Part shown: piece after piece, positions 17,546 through 25,614 of the stretch
How positions within the stretch are numbered: position 1 is the stretch's first letter
Layout: every line of letters begins with the position of its first letter
Made by a program: the position numbers and the translations under genes
The notes under the pieces: model-generated
The model's database searches: none
Told to the model about the DNA's origin: nothing
What the model saw: the letters and a program-made list of their open reading frames with translations, nothing else
Source of the DNA: Pseudomonas schmalbachii
Lineage (GTDB): Bacteria > Pseudomonadota > Gammaproteobacteria > Pseudomonadales > Pseudomonadaceae
Direction of reading: 5' to 3'
DNA length: 64,000 bases
NCBI RefSeq assembly: GCF_017589465.1
Contig: NZ_JAELYA010000001.1
Location: forward strand, 248,001 to 312,000

Positions 17546-19243
17546 GTGCAGACACCGTGGACTCGCTCTTACCCCGCCGGCGTTCGTTGGGACACCGACC
17601 TGACCGGCCTCAACGTCCTGGAAATGCTGGATGACAGCGTACGCCGCTGGCCCGACCGTTCCGCCGTCGACTTCATGGGTCGCAAGATCAGCTACCGCGA
17701 GCTGTCCGACCTGATCGCGCGCATGGCCGCCGGCCTGCAAGGCATGGGCGTCGGCCCGGGCGTGCATGTCGGCCTGTACCTGCCGAACGTGCCGCAGTAC
17801 GTGATCAGCTTCTTCGCCATCCTCCGCGCCGGCGGCACCGTGGTGAACTACTCGCCGCTGGACGCCGGCAATGTGCTGGCGCACAAGATCGAGGACAGCC
17901 GCACCGATATCCTCATCACCCTCGACCTGAACTCCCTCTACCCGACCATGGCCGGCCTGCTCGGCAAGTCGCGGCTGAAGACCCTGGTGGTCGGCTCGCT
18001 CGGCGAATTCGGCGCGATGCCGGAACAGACCCAGGCGCAGCTGTGGCAGCAGGGCCAGGTCGGCAGCGTGCAGTACGGCGACCGCTGCATCCCCTTCGCC
18101 GAACTGCTCGACAATGCCGGCCAATACCAGGCCCACCCGCTGCGGGACCCGGCGCAGACCGTCGCCGTGCTGCAGTACACCGGCGGCACCACCGGCCTGC
18201 CGAAGGGCGCCATGCTTACCCACGCCAACCTCGGCGCCGCCGCGGCGCAGGTGATGCTGACCAACGTCGACAACGAAGAGCTGATGCACGTCGGCAAGGA
18301 AAGCATCCTCGTGGTGCTGCCGCTGTTCCACGTCTACGCCATGGTCTGCTGCCTGCTGTTCCCGGTCGCCTGCGGTGCCGAGATGCGCCTGCACGTGCGC
18401 TTCGACGCCGAGACCGTGCTGCGCGAGATCGACGACCACGGGGTCGGCTGCTTTCCCGGCGTGCCGACCATGTTCACCGCGCTGATAAGCCATCCCAGGG
18501 TGCAGGACTACAACCTGCGCTCACTGAAGGTCTGCGCCTCCGGCGGCGCGCCGCTGCCGGTGGAGCTGATGCAGCAGTTCAAGGCCCTGACCGGCTGCCA
18601 GCTGACCGAAGGCTGGGGCATGACCGAGACCTGCACCGGCGGCACCTTCACCCCGGCCGGCAGGCTCAAGCCGGGTTCCTGCGGCCTCCCGCAGATCGGC
18701 GTGACCATCAAGTTCCTCGACACCGAGGACCCGACCCGCAGCGTGCCCCCGGGCGAGAACGGCGAGCTCGCCATCAGCGGCCCGAACATCATGCGCGGCT
18801 ACTGGAACAAGCCGGAGTCGACCCGCGAGAGCTTCACCGAGGACGGCTTCTTCCGCACCGGCGACGTCGGCTACATGGACGAGGACGGCTTCATCTACAT
18901 CGTCGACCGCACCAAGGACATGCTCCTGTGCGGCGGCTTCAACGTCTACCCGCGGGTCATCGAGGAAGCCATCTACGCCAACCCGGCGGTGGAGGAAGTG
19001 ATGGTGCTCGGCATCGACGACCCGTATCGCGGCCAGTCGCCCAAGGCCTACATCAAGCTGCGCCCGGGCTACCCGCAGTTCAGCCTCGACGAACTCAAGG
19101 CATTCCTCAGGGACCGCCTGGGCAAGCACGAGATGGTGCAGGCCCTGGAGTTCCGCGCCGAGCTGCCCAAGACCGCCGTGGGCAAGCTGTCGAAGAAAAT
19201 GCTCAAGGACGAGCTCGCCGCGCAAGCCGGCGTCAGCGCCTGA
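17546..19243 (+). CDS. Long-chain-type acyl-CoA ligase (AMP-binding enzyme)
   Basis: The 565-residue enzyme is of full ANL-family length. The P-loop YTGGTTGLPKGAMLTH lies at about 210-225 and the adenylate motif GWGMTET at about 356. The C-terminal domain has the hinge YIVDRTKDM and the catalytic lysine region KTAVGKLSKKML near the end. It activates a carboxylic acid as acyl-AMP and then acyl-CoA. The start is GTG at 17546 with GGAG upstream. The gene opens the second half of the catabolic set; the MFS gene follows after 166 bases. Confidence 0.9.
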   Translation: MQTPWTRSYPAGVRWDTDLTGLNVLEMLDDSVRRWPDRSAVDFMGRKISYRELSDLIARMAAGLQGMGVGPGVHVGLYLPNVPQYVISFFAILRAGGTVVNYSPLDAGNVLAHKIEDSRTDILITLDLNSLYPTMAGLLGKSRLKTLVVGSLGEFGAMPEQTQAQLWQQGQVGSVQYGDRCIPFAELLDNAGQYQAHPLRDPAQTVAVLQYTGGTTGLPKGAMLTHANLGAAAAQVMLTNVDNEELMHVGKESILVVLPLFHVYAMVCCLLFPVACGAEMRLHVRFDAETVLREIDDHGVGCFPGVPTMFTALISHPRVQDYNLRSLKVCASGGAPLPVELMQQFKALTGCQLTEGWGMTETCTGGTFTPAGRLKPGSCGLPQIGVTIKFLDTEDPTRSVPPGENGELAISGPNIMRGYWNKPESTRESFTEDGFFRTGDVGYMDEDGFIYIVDRTKDMLLCGGFNVYPRVIEEAIYANPAVEEVMVLGIDDPYRGQSPKAYIKLRPGYPQFSLDELKAFLRDRLGKHEMVQALEFRAELPKTAVGKLSKKMLKDELAAQAGVSA

Positions 19244-19409
19244 GCCGCACGGGGAGCCGCAGGCGGTGAACGCCCTCCCCCGCACCAGCCCGCGGCTCCT
19301 TCGCAGCGACGAAGCAAACCAACAAGAATCGAGTCGCGACACCCGCGGCGCTCCCGATGGGACGCCCGGGTCGTCCGCCACCGCCGGCCCTCGCGGCCTG
19401 GAGCTTTGC

Positions 19410-20747
19410 ATGTCGACAACCCTCAGCGTTCCGACTACCCCCACCGAGATTCGCCAGGCCTCGCAAGGCCAGCTCGACGCCATCTACGGCAAGATCACCC
19501 GCCGGCTGGTCCCGTTCCTGTTCATCTGCTACCTGCTGAACTTCATCGACCGCGCCAACATCGGCTTCGCCCAGTTGCAGATGAAGACCTCGCTGGGCTT
19601 CAGCGACGCCGTCTACGGCCTCGGCGCCGCCATGTTCTTCATCGGCTACGTGATCTTCGAAGTGCCGAGCAACATGCTGCTGCAGCGCATCGGCGCGCGC
19701 ATCACCATCATGCGCATCATGGTCCTCTGGGGCCTGGCCTCCAGCGCCACCCTGCTGGTCAGCACGCCGACGCAGTTCTACATCGTGCGCTTCCTGCTCG
19801 GCCTGTTCGAGGCCGGCTTCTTCCCCGGCATCATCCTCTACCTCACCTTCTGGTATCCGCCGGCGCGCCGCGCGCGGGTGCTGGCGTTCTTCTGCACCGC
19901 CCAGGTGGCGGCGGCCTTCATCACCAGCCCGGTGTCCGGCTGGATCCTGAAGAACATGCACGGCCTGCACGGCTGGGAAGGCTGGCAGTGGATGTTCTTC
20001 ATCGAAGGCATGCCCACCGTGCTGCTCGGCGTGCTGGTGTTCTTCCTGCTGCCCAACGGCCCGCGCGACGCCCGCTGGCTGACCCCGACGGAACAGGATC
20101 TGGTCTGCCGCGCCGTACAGGAACACGAAACGCCCGCCGTGCACGGCGAGCGCGGCGCCCTGGCCGGCGTGCTGCGCGACCCGCGGGTCTACCTGCTGGC
20201 CTTCGGCGCCTTCGCCTCCGGCTGCGCCGGCTACTTCCTGGCGTTCTGGACCCCGACCATCATCAGGGAGCTGGGCGTGGCGGACCTGCAGATGGTCGGC
20301 ATCTACGCGGTCATCCCGAACGTCTTCGCCCTGTTCGCCATGATCTGGTACGGCCGCCGCTCCGACTGCCGCGGCGAGCAGCGAATGCACTGGTCCTGCG
20401 CCTTCCTGGCGGCCGCCGCCGGGCTGCTGGCGCTGGCCTGGACCACCGGCAACAGCCTGCCCTGGACCATCGCGGCCATCGCCGTCGGCGGCTCCGCGCT
20501 GGTCGCGGCGACCCCTGTGTTCTGGGCCATGGCGACGCGCTACCTGGACAACAGGCGTGCGGCAGTCGGCATCGCCTATATCAGCACCCTGTCCAGCACC
20601 GCCGGCATAAGCCCGGCCGTGGTCGGCGCGATCAAGACCCAGACCGGCAGCCTGGCAATCGCCATCTACCTCATCAGCGCAATGCTCGTGGTGGCCGCCA
20701 TCGCCGTGGCCCTGGGCATGCGCAACGCCCTGCCCCGTCAACCCTGA
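19410..20747 (+). CDS. MFS transporter, anion:cation symporter type
   Basis: The 445-residue protein has 12 predicted membrane segments and the signature of the ACS (phthalate/tartrate permease-like) subfamily: NFIDRANIGFAQLQM in the first helix and the GxLADRxGRR-like loop replaced by LQRIGARITIMR. Such proteins import organic acids with protons. The ATG at 19410 is chosen with GGAG upstream; the frame opens at 19266 but the added residues are low-complexity. Its place between the acyl-CoA ligase and downstream enzymes suggests it imports the pathway substrate. Confidence 0.87.
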   Translation: MSTTLSVPTTPTEIRQASQGQLDAIYGKITRRLVPFLFICYLLNFIDRANIGFAQLQMKTSLGFSDAVYGLGAAMFFIGYVIFEVPSNMLLQRIGARITIMRIMVLWGLASSATLLVSTPTQFYIVRFLLGLFEAGFFPGIILYLTFWYPPARRARVLAFFCTAQVAAAFITSPVSGWILKNMHGLHGWEGWQWMFFIEGMPTVLLGVLVFFLLPNGPRDARWLTPTEQDLVCRAVQEHETPAVHGERGALAGVLRDPRVYLLAFGAFASGCAGYFLAFWTPTIIRELGVADLQMVGIYAVIPNVFALFAMIWYGRRSDCRGEQRMHWSCAFLAAAAGLLALAWTTGNSLPWTIAAIAVGGSALVAATPVFWAMATRYLDNRRAAVGIAYISTLSSTAGISPAVVGAIKTQTGSLAIAIYLISAMLVVAAIAVALGMRNALPRQP

Positions 20748-20779
20748 ATCCAACAACAAGCAAAAGAGAGGAGATCATC

Positions 20780-21361
20780 ATGAAACTGGCCACCTTCAAG
20801 CGCATGGAAGACAGCACCCGGGAAGACTTCGAGATCATCACCCCGCAGATGACCGAATTCGCCGGCAACCTCGCCGACCGCGTGCTGGCCCACCTGGCGC
20901 TGCTCAAGGGCGAGCACAGCGGCTTCCCCATCGACCGCTACGACCACAGCCTGCAGACCGCCACCCTGGCCCTGCGCGACGGCCGCGACGAGGAATACGT
21001 GGTCTGCGCCCTGCTCCACGACATCGGCGACAGCCTCGGCTCGTACAACCATGCCGACATCGCCGCGGCGATCCTCAAGCCGTTCGTCTCCGGGGCGAAC
21101 CACTGGATGATCGAAAACCACGCGGTGTTCCAGGGCCACAACTTCTTCCACCACGTCGGCCTGGATCGCGACAAGCGCGACATGTTCGCCGGCCATCCGC
21201 ACTACGAGCGCACCGCGGAGTTCATCGAGCTCTACGACAACCCGGCATTCGACCCGGACGGCGAGACCCTGCCGATCGAAACCTTCGAGCCGATGGTCCG
21301 TCGCCTGTTCGCCCGGCCGCGACGCTCCCTCTACATGAAAAAAGAGGCCTGCGAGGGCTGA
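20780..21361 (+). CDS. HD-domain metal-dependent protein
   Basis: The 193-residue protein carries an HD-superfamily metal site: H56, the H80-D81 doublet (LLHDIGD) and further histidines H108, H114 and H120. HD proteins are usually phosphohydrolases. A subset, the PhnZ and inositol-oxygenase type, are di-iron oxygenases that cleave C-P or C-C bonds, and the His-rich 108-124 segment leaves that possibility open. GAGAGGAG precedes the ATG. It lies between the transporter (32-base gap) and the M14-like gene (4-base gap), which favours a catabolic role over nucleotide signalling. Confidence 0.75.
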   Translation: MKLATFKRMEDSTREDFEIITPQMTEFAGNLADRVLAHLALLKGEHSGFPIDRYDHSLQTATLALRDGRDEEYVVCALLHDIGDSLGSYNHADIAAAILKPFVSGANHWMIENHAVFQGHNFFHHVGLDRDKRDMFAGHPHYERTAEFIELYDNPAFDPDGETLPIETFEPMVRRLFARPRRSLYMKKEACEG

Positions 21362-21365
21362 ACAC

Positions 21366-22445
21366 ATGAACCCTTCAGCGTATTTTTCCCAGACCTACGC
21401 CGAGGCGCGCGACAAGTTCCTTGCCGCCGCCCTGTCGGTGCAGAGCCATCCGCACCCGCTCACCGGCATGCACGGCGAGGCGCTGGCGATGGACGTCGCC
21501 CGCTTCGGCGCCGCCGATGCCCGTTCGCTGCTCATCGTCAGCAGCGCCTGCCACGGCGTCGAGGGCTTCTGCGGCTCCGGCGTGCAGCTCGCCCTGCTCG
21601 CCGACCCGGAATTCCATCGCCAGGCGGAAGCGGCCGGCGTCGCGCTACTCTACATCCACGCCATCAACCCCTGGGGCTTCTCCTGGTGGCGGCGCTGGAC
21701 CCACGAGAACGTCGACCTGAACCGCAACTTCCAGGACTTCAGCGACCTCTCGAAGCTGCCTGAGAACCCCGGCTACGACCAGCTCGCCCGCGCCCTGGTG
21801 CCGGACAGCTGGCCGTCGCCGGCGGCCGACGACGAGCTGTACGCCTATCTCGACGAGCACGGCCAGCCGGCGATCCAGCGGGCGGTCAGCGGCGGCCAGT
21901 ACACGCATCCGGACGGCCTGTTCTACGGCGGCAACGCGCCGACCTGGAGCAACCTGACCCTGCGCGCGGTACTGCACGAACATGCCAGCCGCTGCGAACG
22001 CCTGGGCTGGATCGACCTGCACACCGCCCTCGGCCCCTGCGGCCATGGCGAGCGCATCGCCCACGCGCGCCGCGACGATTCCGCCGGCCTGGCCCGTGCC
22101 CGCGCCTGGTGGGGCGACGACGTGACCTCGCTGTACGAGGAAGGCTGCGTCTCCGCCGAACTGGCCGGCAACATGTGGCACCTGGCCTACGAGGCGTGCC
22201 CGCAGGCCGAGTACACCGGCATCGGCCTGGAGTACGGCACCGTGCCGTCGGAGGAAGTGCTGTGGGCGCTGCGCGGCGACCAGTGGCTGAGCAACCAGTC
22301 CGAGGTCGACGAGAGCACCCGCAACGCCATCCGGCGGCGCATGCGCAACGCCTTCTACGTCGACACCGACGTCTGGAAGAAGCAGATCGTCGAGCAGGCG
22401 CTGGACGCCGCTCGCCAGGCCGTCAGTGGTCTTTCCAGTCGCTGA
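21366..22445 (+). CDS. DUF2817 / M14-like metallo-carboxypeptidase family protein
   Basis: The 359-residue cytoplasmic protein has the zinc site of the M14 fold: H63-x2-E66 (CHGVEG), the NVDLNRNF segment (115-122), a third His near 218 (IDLHTALG) and a probable general-base Glu near 288 (GLEYGT). It corresponds to DUF2817. Members hydrolyse amide or related bonds; the substrate is unknown. It follows the HD gene by 4 bases and ends 25 bases before the LuxR-type regulator, so it is probably the last enzyme gene of this operon. Confidence 0.82.
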   Translation: MNPSAYFSQTYAEARDKFLAAALSVQSHPHPLTGMHGEALAMDVARFGAADARSLLIVSSACHGVEGFCGSGVQLALLADPEFHRQAEAAGVALLYIHAINPWGFSWWRRWTHENVDLNRNFQDFSDLSKLPENPGYDQLARALVPDSWPSPAADDELYAYLDEHGQPAIQRAVSGGQYTHPDGLFYGGNAPTWSNLTLRAVLHEHASRCERLGWIDLHTALGPCGHGERIAHARRDDSAGLARARAWWGDDVTSLYEEGCVSAELAGNMWHLAYEACPQAEYTGIGLEYGTVPSEEVLWALRGDQWLSNQSEVDESTRNAIRRRMRNAFYVDTDVWKKQIVEQALDAARQAVSGLSSR

Positions 22446-22470
22446 TCAGCGCGCAACCGGGAGCCGACAG

Positions 22471-25089
22471 ATGTCCCAGAACGAGAAGATCCACGTCCTC
22501 CATCCGAACGCCCAGCCGCGCCAGCCGGATAACCCGCTGCCGCGCCTGCCTGCCGGGCATATCGACCGCCCGCGCCTGGCCCGGCGCCTGCTGGCCGGAG
22601 GGCAGAGGCTGAGCCTGCTCTGCGCGCCGGCCGGCTTCGGCAAGAGCGTGCTGCTCAACGAATGCGCGCGCCAGGCCGAGCCCGGCGTACAGGTGATCTG
22701 GCTCGACCTGCACGGCCAGCCGCTCGCCCCGCAGGAGCTGCTCGCCCGCCTGGCCGGAATCCTGCGCATGGCCGTCGGCGACGGCGGTGCGCAGGCCGGG
22801 CTGGAACAGTTGCTGGAGCATGTCGAACAACCGCTGTGGATCTTCCTCGACGACTACCCGCGCCAGCCCTGCGCCGAACTGGACGACTGCCTCGATCGCC
22901 TGCTGGAGCGCGGCGCGCCGAAGGTGCGCTGGTGGATCGGCGGACGCCGGCGCCCGGCCTGGAACCTGCCGCGCCTGCTGCTGCAGGGGGAACTGCAGGA
23001 GGTCGATGCGCAATCCCTGGCGCTGGACGCCGGGGAGCTGTCGCACCTGCTGGAACGACGCGAGCTGGAGCTGTCCGACGACCTCCGCGAACGCCTGCTG
23101 GAGCACAGCTCCGGCTGGCCGGCGGGCATCGGCCTGCTGCTGCTCGGCGGCAGCGCCGACGACCTGGAGCTGCGCCTCGCCGACGGCACGCCGATGCTTT
23201 CCGAATACCTCGAACGCGAAGTGCTGGCCGGCCTGCCCGCCTGCCTGCGCGAGGCGCTGGACATTCTCGCGCACATGCCCCGCTTCAACGCGGCGCTCTG
23301 CGAGCACCTGCTGGAAGGCCGCGACGGCGTGGACGCGCTGCACGCCCTGCAGCGGGACCTGCTGTTCCTGGAAAACCTGGACAACCGCGGCGACTGGTTC
23401 CGCCTCTGGCGCCCGCTGGCCAATGTCCTGCAGCGCCTGGGCGGACGCCGCAAGCCGCTGCAGGCACACCTGCGCGCCTGCCAGTGGTTCGCCAGCCGCG
23501 GCGAGGTGCGCGAGGCGGTGGAGCACGCCCTGCACGCCGAGCAGCCGGAAACCGCGATCAGCCTGCTGCAACGCTACGGCAACGACCAGATCATGATCGA
23601 CCGCAGCGCCCGGCAATTCCTGCAATGGCGCGAAGAACTCCCGGGCGAACTGTTCGCCGGCAGCCCGCAACTGATCCTGCGCAACGCCTGGGCCCTGATC
23701 ATCTGCGCGCGGCTCGACGAAGTGGACGCCTGCCTGCAGAACCTGGCGCGCTTCCTCCCGCAGCCCAGCGCGCGCTGCCAGCAGCAGTTGCTGGCGCACT
23801 ACCAGACCGTGACCGGCATGCTGCAACGCCAGCGCGGCCTGCCCAGCGCCCGCCGGAATTGCCTGGAGGCTCTGGGGGCGCTGAACGAGCACTCCTGGGC
23901 GCAACGCATCCTCTGCCTGCAGAGCCTGGCCCAGCAGGCGATGGCCGAAGGCGACCTGGACACCGCACGCGGCCATGTGCAGGAAGGCCTGCGCCTGTCG
24001 CGCCAGCACGGCAACCGGCTGTTCGAGGCGCTGCTCAGCGTCGAGAACATCCACCTGCTGGGCATGCGCGGCGAGCACGAGCGCGCCCTGATCCTCGCCG
24101 AGCAGATCCTCCAGGACCTGCCCGCCAGCGGCCAGCAGGGACCGATGATGGCCCGCTTGCGCCTGCTGCGCGGCTTCCTGCTGGCCCTGCGCGGCGACGA
24201 CGAAAAGGCCCGCGAGGAACTGGAGAGCGGCGTGGCGGCGGCCGAGCGCTGTTCCGATGCCTATCTGCTGTTCGGCTACCTCTCACGCTTTCTGCTGGCG
24301 ATCGCCGAAGGCGATCTTGCCCAGGCCCAGTACCTGCTGTGCAAGGCCGAGCGGCAGATGCAGTGGCTGCAGGTGCCCCAGGTGTTCTACCGCGATGTGC
24401 TGCAACTGTCCGAGGCGCGCCTGTGCCTGGAGCAGGGCAATCCGGAGAGCGCGCTGACCGGCGTCCGCCAGGTGCTTCGCCAGCTCGACGAACAGTCCCT
24501 GCTCGCGCCGCTCGGCTTCTACGACATCCGCCTGCGCACCCACCTGCTCGGAGCCACCGCCACTCTGCGCCTCAACCGACCCACCGATGCCGTGGCGGAG
24601 CTGCGAACCCTCCTGGAAGACTGCCGGCGCAGCGGCTATCACAGCCTCGGCGGCGAGTGCCATCTGCTGCTCGCCGAAGCCCTGCGCCTCGCCGGCCTGT
24701 CGTCGGAGGCCGACAGCGAACTGCTCCGCGCCGTGGCCGAGTGCGAACGGCTGGGCATGGCGCAACCGCTGCGCGCTCTGCAGCGCCGCCAACCCAACTG
24801 GCTGGGCAACTGCCTGGCGCAACGGCTGGCCGAACCGCGCTGGCAGGCGCTGCTGCAGATGGAGACGGTGGACAACGGCGAAACCCGCCAGGACTCGCCG
24901 CTGAGCAGCCGCGAAACGGCGGTGCTGGAACTGATCGCCCAGGGCTGCTCCAACCGCGAAATCGCCGAGCGCCTGCGCATATCCCTGCACACGGTGAAGA
25001 CCCACGCCCGGCGAATCAACGTCAAACTCGGCCTGGAACGCCGCACCCAGGCCGTAGCAATGGCAAAGGCCGAAGGATGGCTAACGTAG
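22471..25089 (+). CDS. MalT/LuxR-family large ATP-binding transcriptional regulator
   Basis: The 872-residue protein has an N-terminal STAND-type NTPase (P-loop APAGFGKS at 52-59, acidic LDDY Walker B near 128), a central helical TPR-like region, and a C-terminal LuxR helix-turn-helix (about 808-866; LSSRETAVLELIAQG and SNREIAERLRISLHTVKTHA). Such activators respond to a pathway inducer. ATG at 22471 has GGGAG upstream. The last Thr codon and the TAG stop (25087-25089) lie in the first bases of the repeat array at 25085, so the array was joined exactly at the end of this gene. Confidence 0.9.
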   Translation: MSQNEKIHVLHPNAQPRQPDNPLPRLPAGHIDRPRLARRLLAGGQRLSLLCAPAGFGKSVLLNECARQAEPGVQVIWLDLHGQPLAPQELLARLAGILRMAVGDGGAQAGLEQLLEHVEQPLWIFLDDYPRQPCAELDDCLDRLLERGAPKVRWWIGGRRRPAWNLPRLLLQGELQEVDAQSLALDAGELSHLLERRELELSDDLRERLLEHSSGWPAGIGLLLLGGSADDLELRLADGTPMLSEYLEREVLAGLPACLREALDILAHMPRFNAALCEHLLEGRDGVDALHALQRDLLFLENLDNRGDWFRLWRPLANVLQRLGGRRKPLQAHLRACQWFASRGEVREAVEHALHAEQPETAISLLQRYGNDQIMIDRSARQFLQWREELPGELFAGSPQLILRNAWALIICARLDEVDACLQNLARFLPQPSARCQQQLLAHYQTVTGMLQRQRGLPSARRNCLEALGALNEHSWAQRILCLQSLAQQAMAEGDLDTARGHVQEGLRLSRQHGNRLFEALLSVENIHLLGMRGEHERALILAEQILQDLPASGQQGPMMARLRLLRGFLLALRGDDEKAREELESGVAAAERCSDAYLLFGYLSRFLLAIAEGDLAQAQYLLCKAERQMQWLQVPQVFYRDVLQLSEARLCLEQGNPESALTGVRQVLRQLDEQSLLAPLGFYDIRLRTHLLGATATLRLNRPTDAVAELRTLLEDCRRSGYHSLGGECHLLLAEALRLAGLSSEADSELLRAVAECERLGMAQPLRALQRRQPNWLGNCLAQRLAEPRWQALLQMETVDNGETRQDSPLSSRETAVLELIAQGCSNREIAERLRISLHTVKTHARRINVKLGLERRTQAVAMAKAEGWLT

Positions 25090-25614
25090 GTTGGCGCTGA
25101 GCGAAGCGAAGCCCAACAATCGCCGGCAACCACGCCGTTGGGCTTCGTACCTCAGCCCAACCTACGGAACCAACCCAACCACGGCGGGTTGCGGACCGTA
25201 GGTTGGCGCTGAGCGAAGCGAAGCCCAACACCCGCCGGCAACCATGCCATTGGGCTTCGTACCTCAGCCCAACCTACGAAACCAGCCCAACCACGGCGGG
25301 TTGCGGACCGTAGGTTGGCGCTGAGCGAAGCGAAGCCCAACAATCGCCGGCAACCACGCCGTTGGGCTTCGTACCTCAGCCCAACCTACGAAACCAGCCC
25401 AACCACGTCGGGTTGCGGACCGTAGGTTGGCGCTGAGCGAAGCGAAGCCCAACAATCGCCGGCAACCACGCCATTGGGCTTCGTACCTCAGCCCAACCTA
25501 CGAAACCAGCCCAACCACGGCGGGTTGCGGACCGTAGGTTGGCGCTGAGCGAAGCGAAGCCCAACAATCGCCGGCAACCATGCCGTTGGGCTTCGTACCT
25601 CAGCCCAACCTACA
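25085..25614. repeat. Tandem array of a 112-bp hairpin unit (GTAGGTTGG family)
   Basis: Five copies of GTAGGTTGGCGCTGAGCGAA start at 25086, 25198, 25310, 25422 and 25534, an exact 112-base period. Each unit has a left arm, a short core (ATCGCCGGCAACCACGCCG, variable at a few bases), a right arm ending CAGCCCAACCTAC, and a 32-33 base linker; the last unit lacks the linker. The arms form a long hairpin. The array fills the 520 bases between two convergent genes and supplies the TAG stop of both. Four near-identical 63-residue frames inside it are by-products of the repeat. Confidence 0.95.

Noticed and set aside
22662-25100. A long plus-strand frame within the LuxR-type gene
   Set aside because: It is a +1 shadow of the regulator: Arg/Ala/Pro-rich and without domains, while the other frame has a P-loop and helix-turn-helix.
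25022-25567. Four near-identical 63-residue minus-strand frames
   Set aside because: They are produced by the 112-bp hairpin repeat reading through its arms. No RBS or conserved protein family supports them.
25085-25614. CRISPR array
   Set aside because: The period is regular, but the whole unit (arms, core and linker) is repeated and palindromic. There are no unique spacers and no cas genes in the window.
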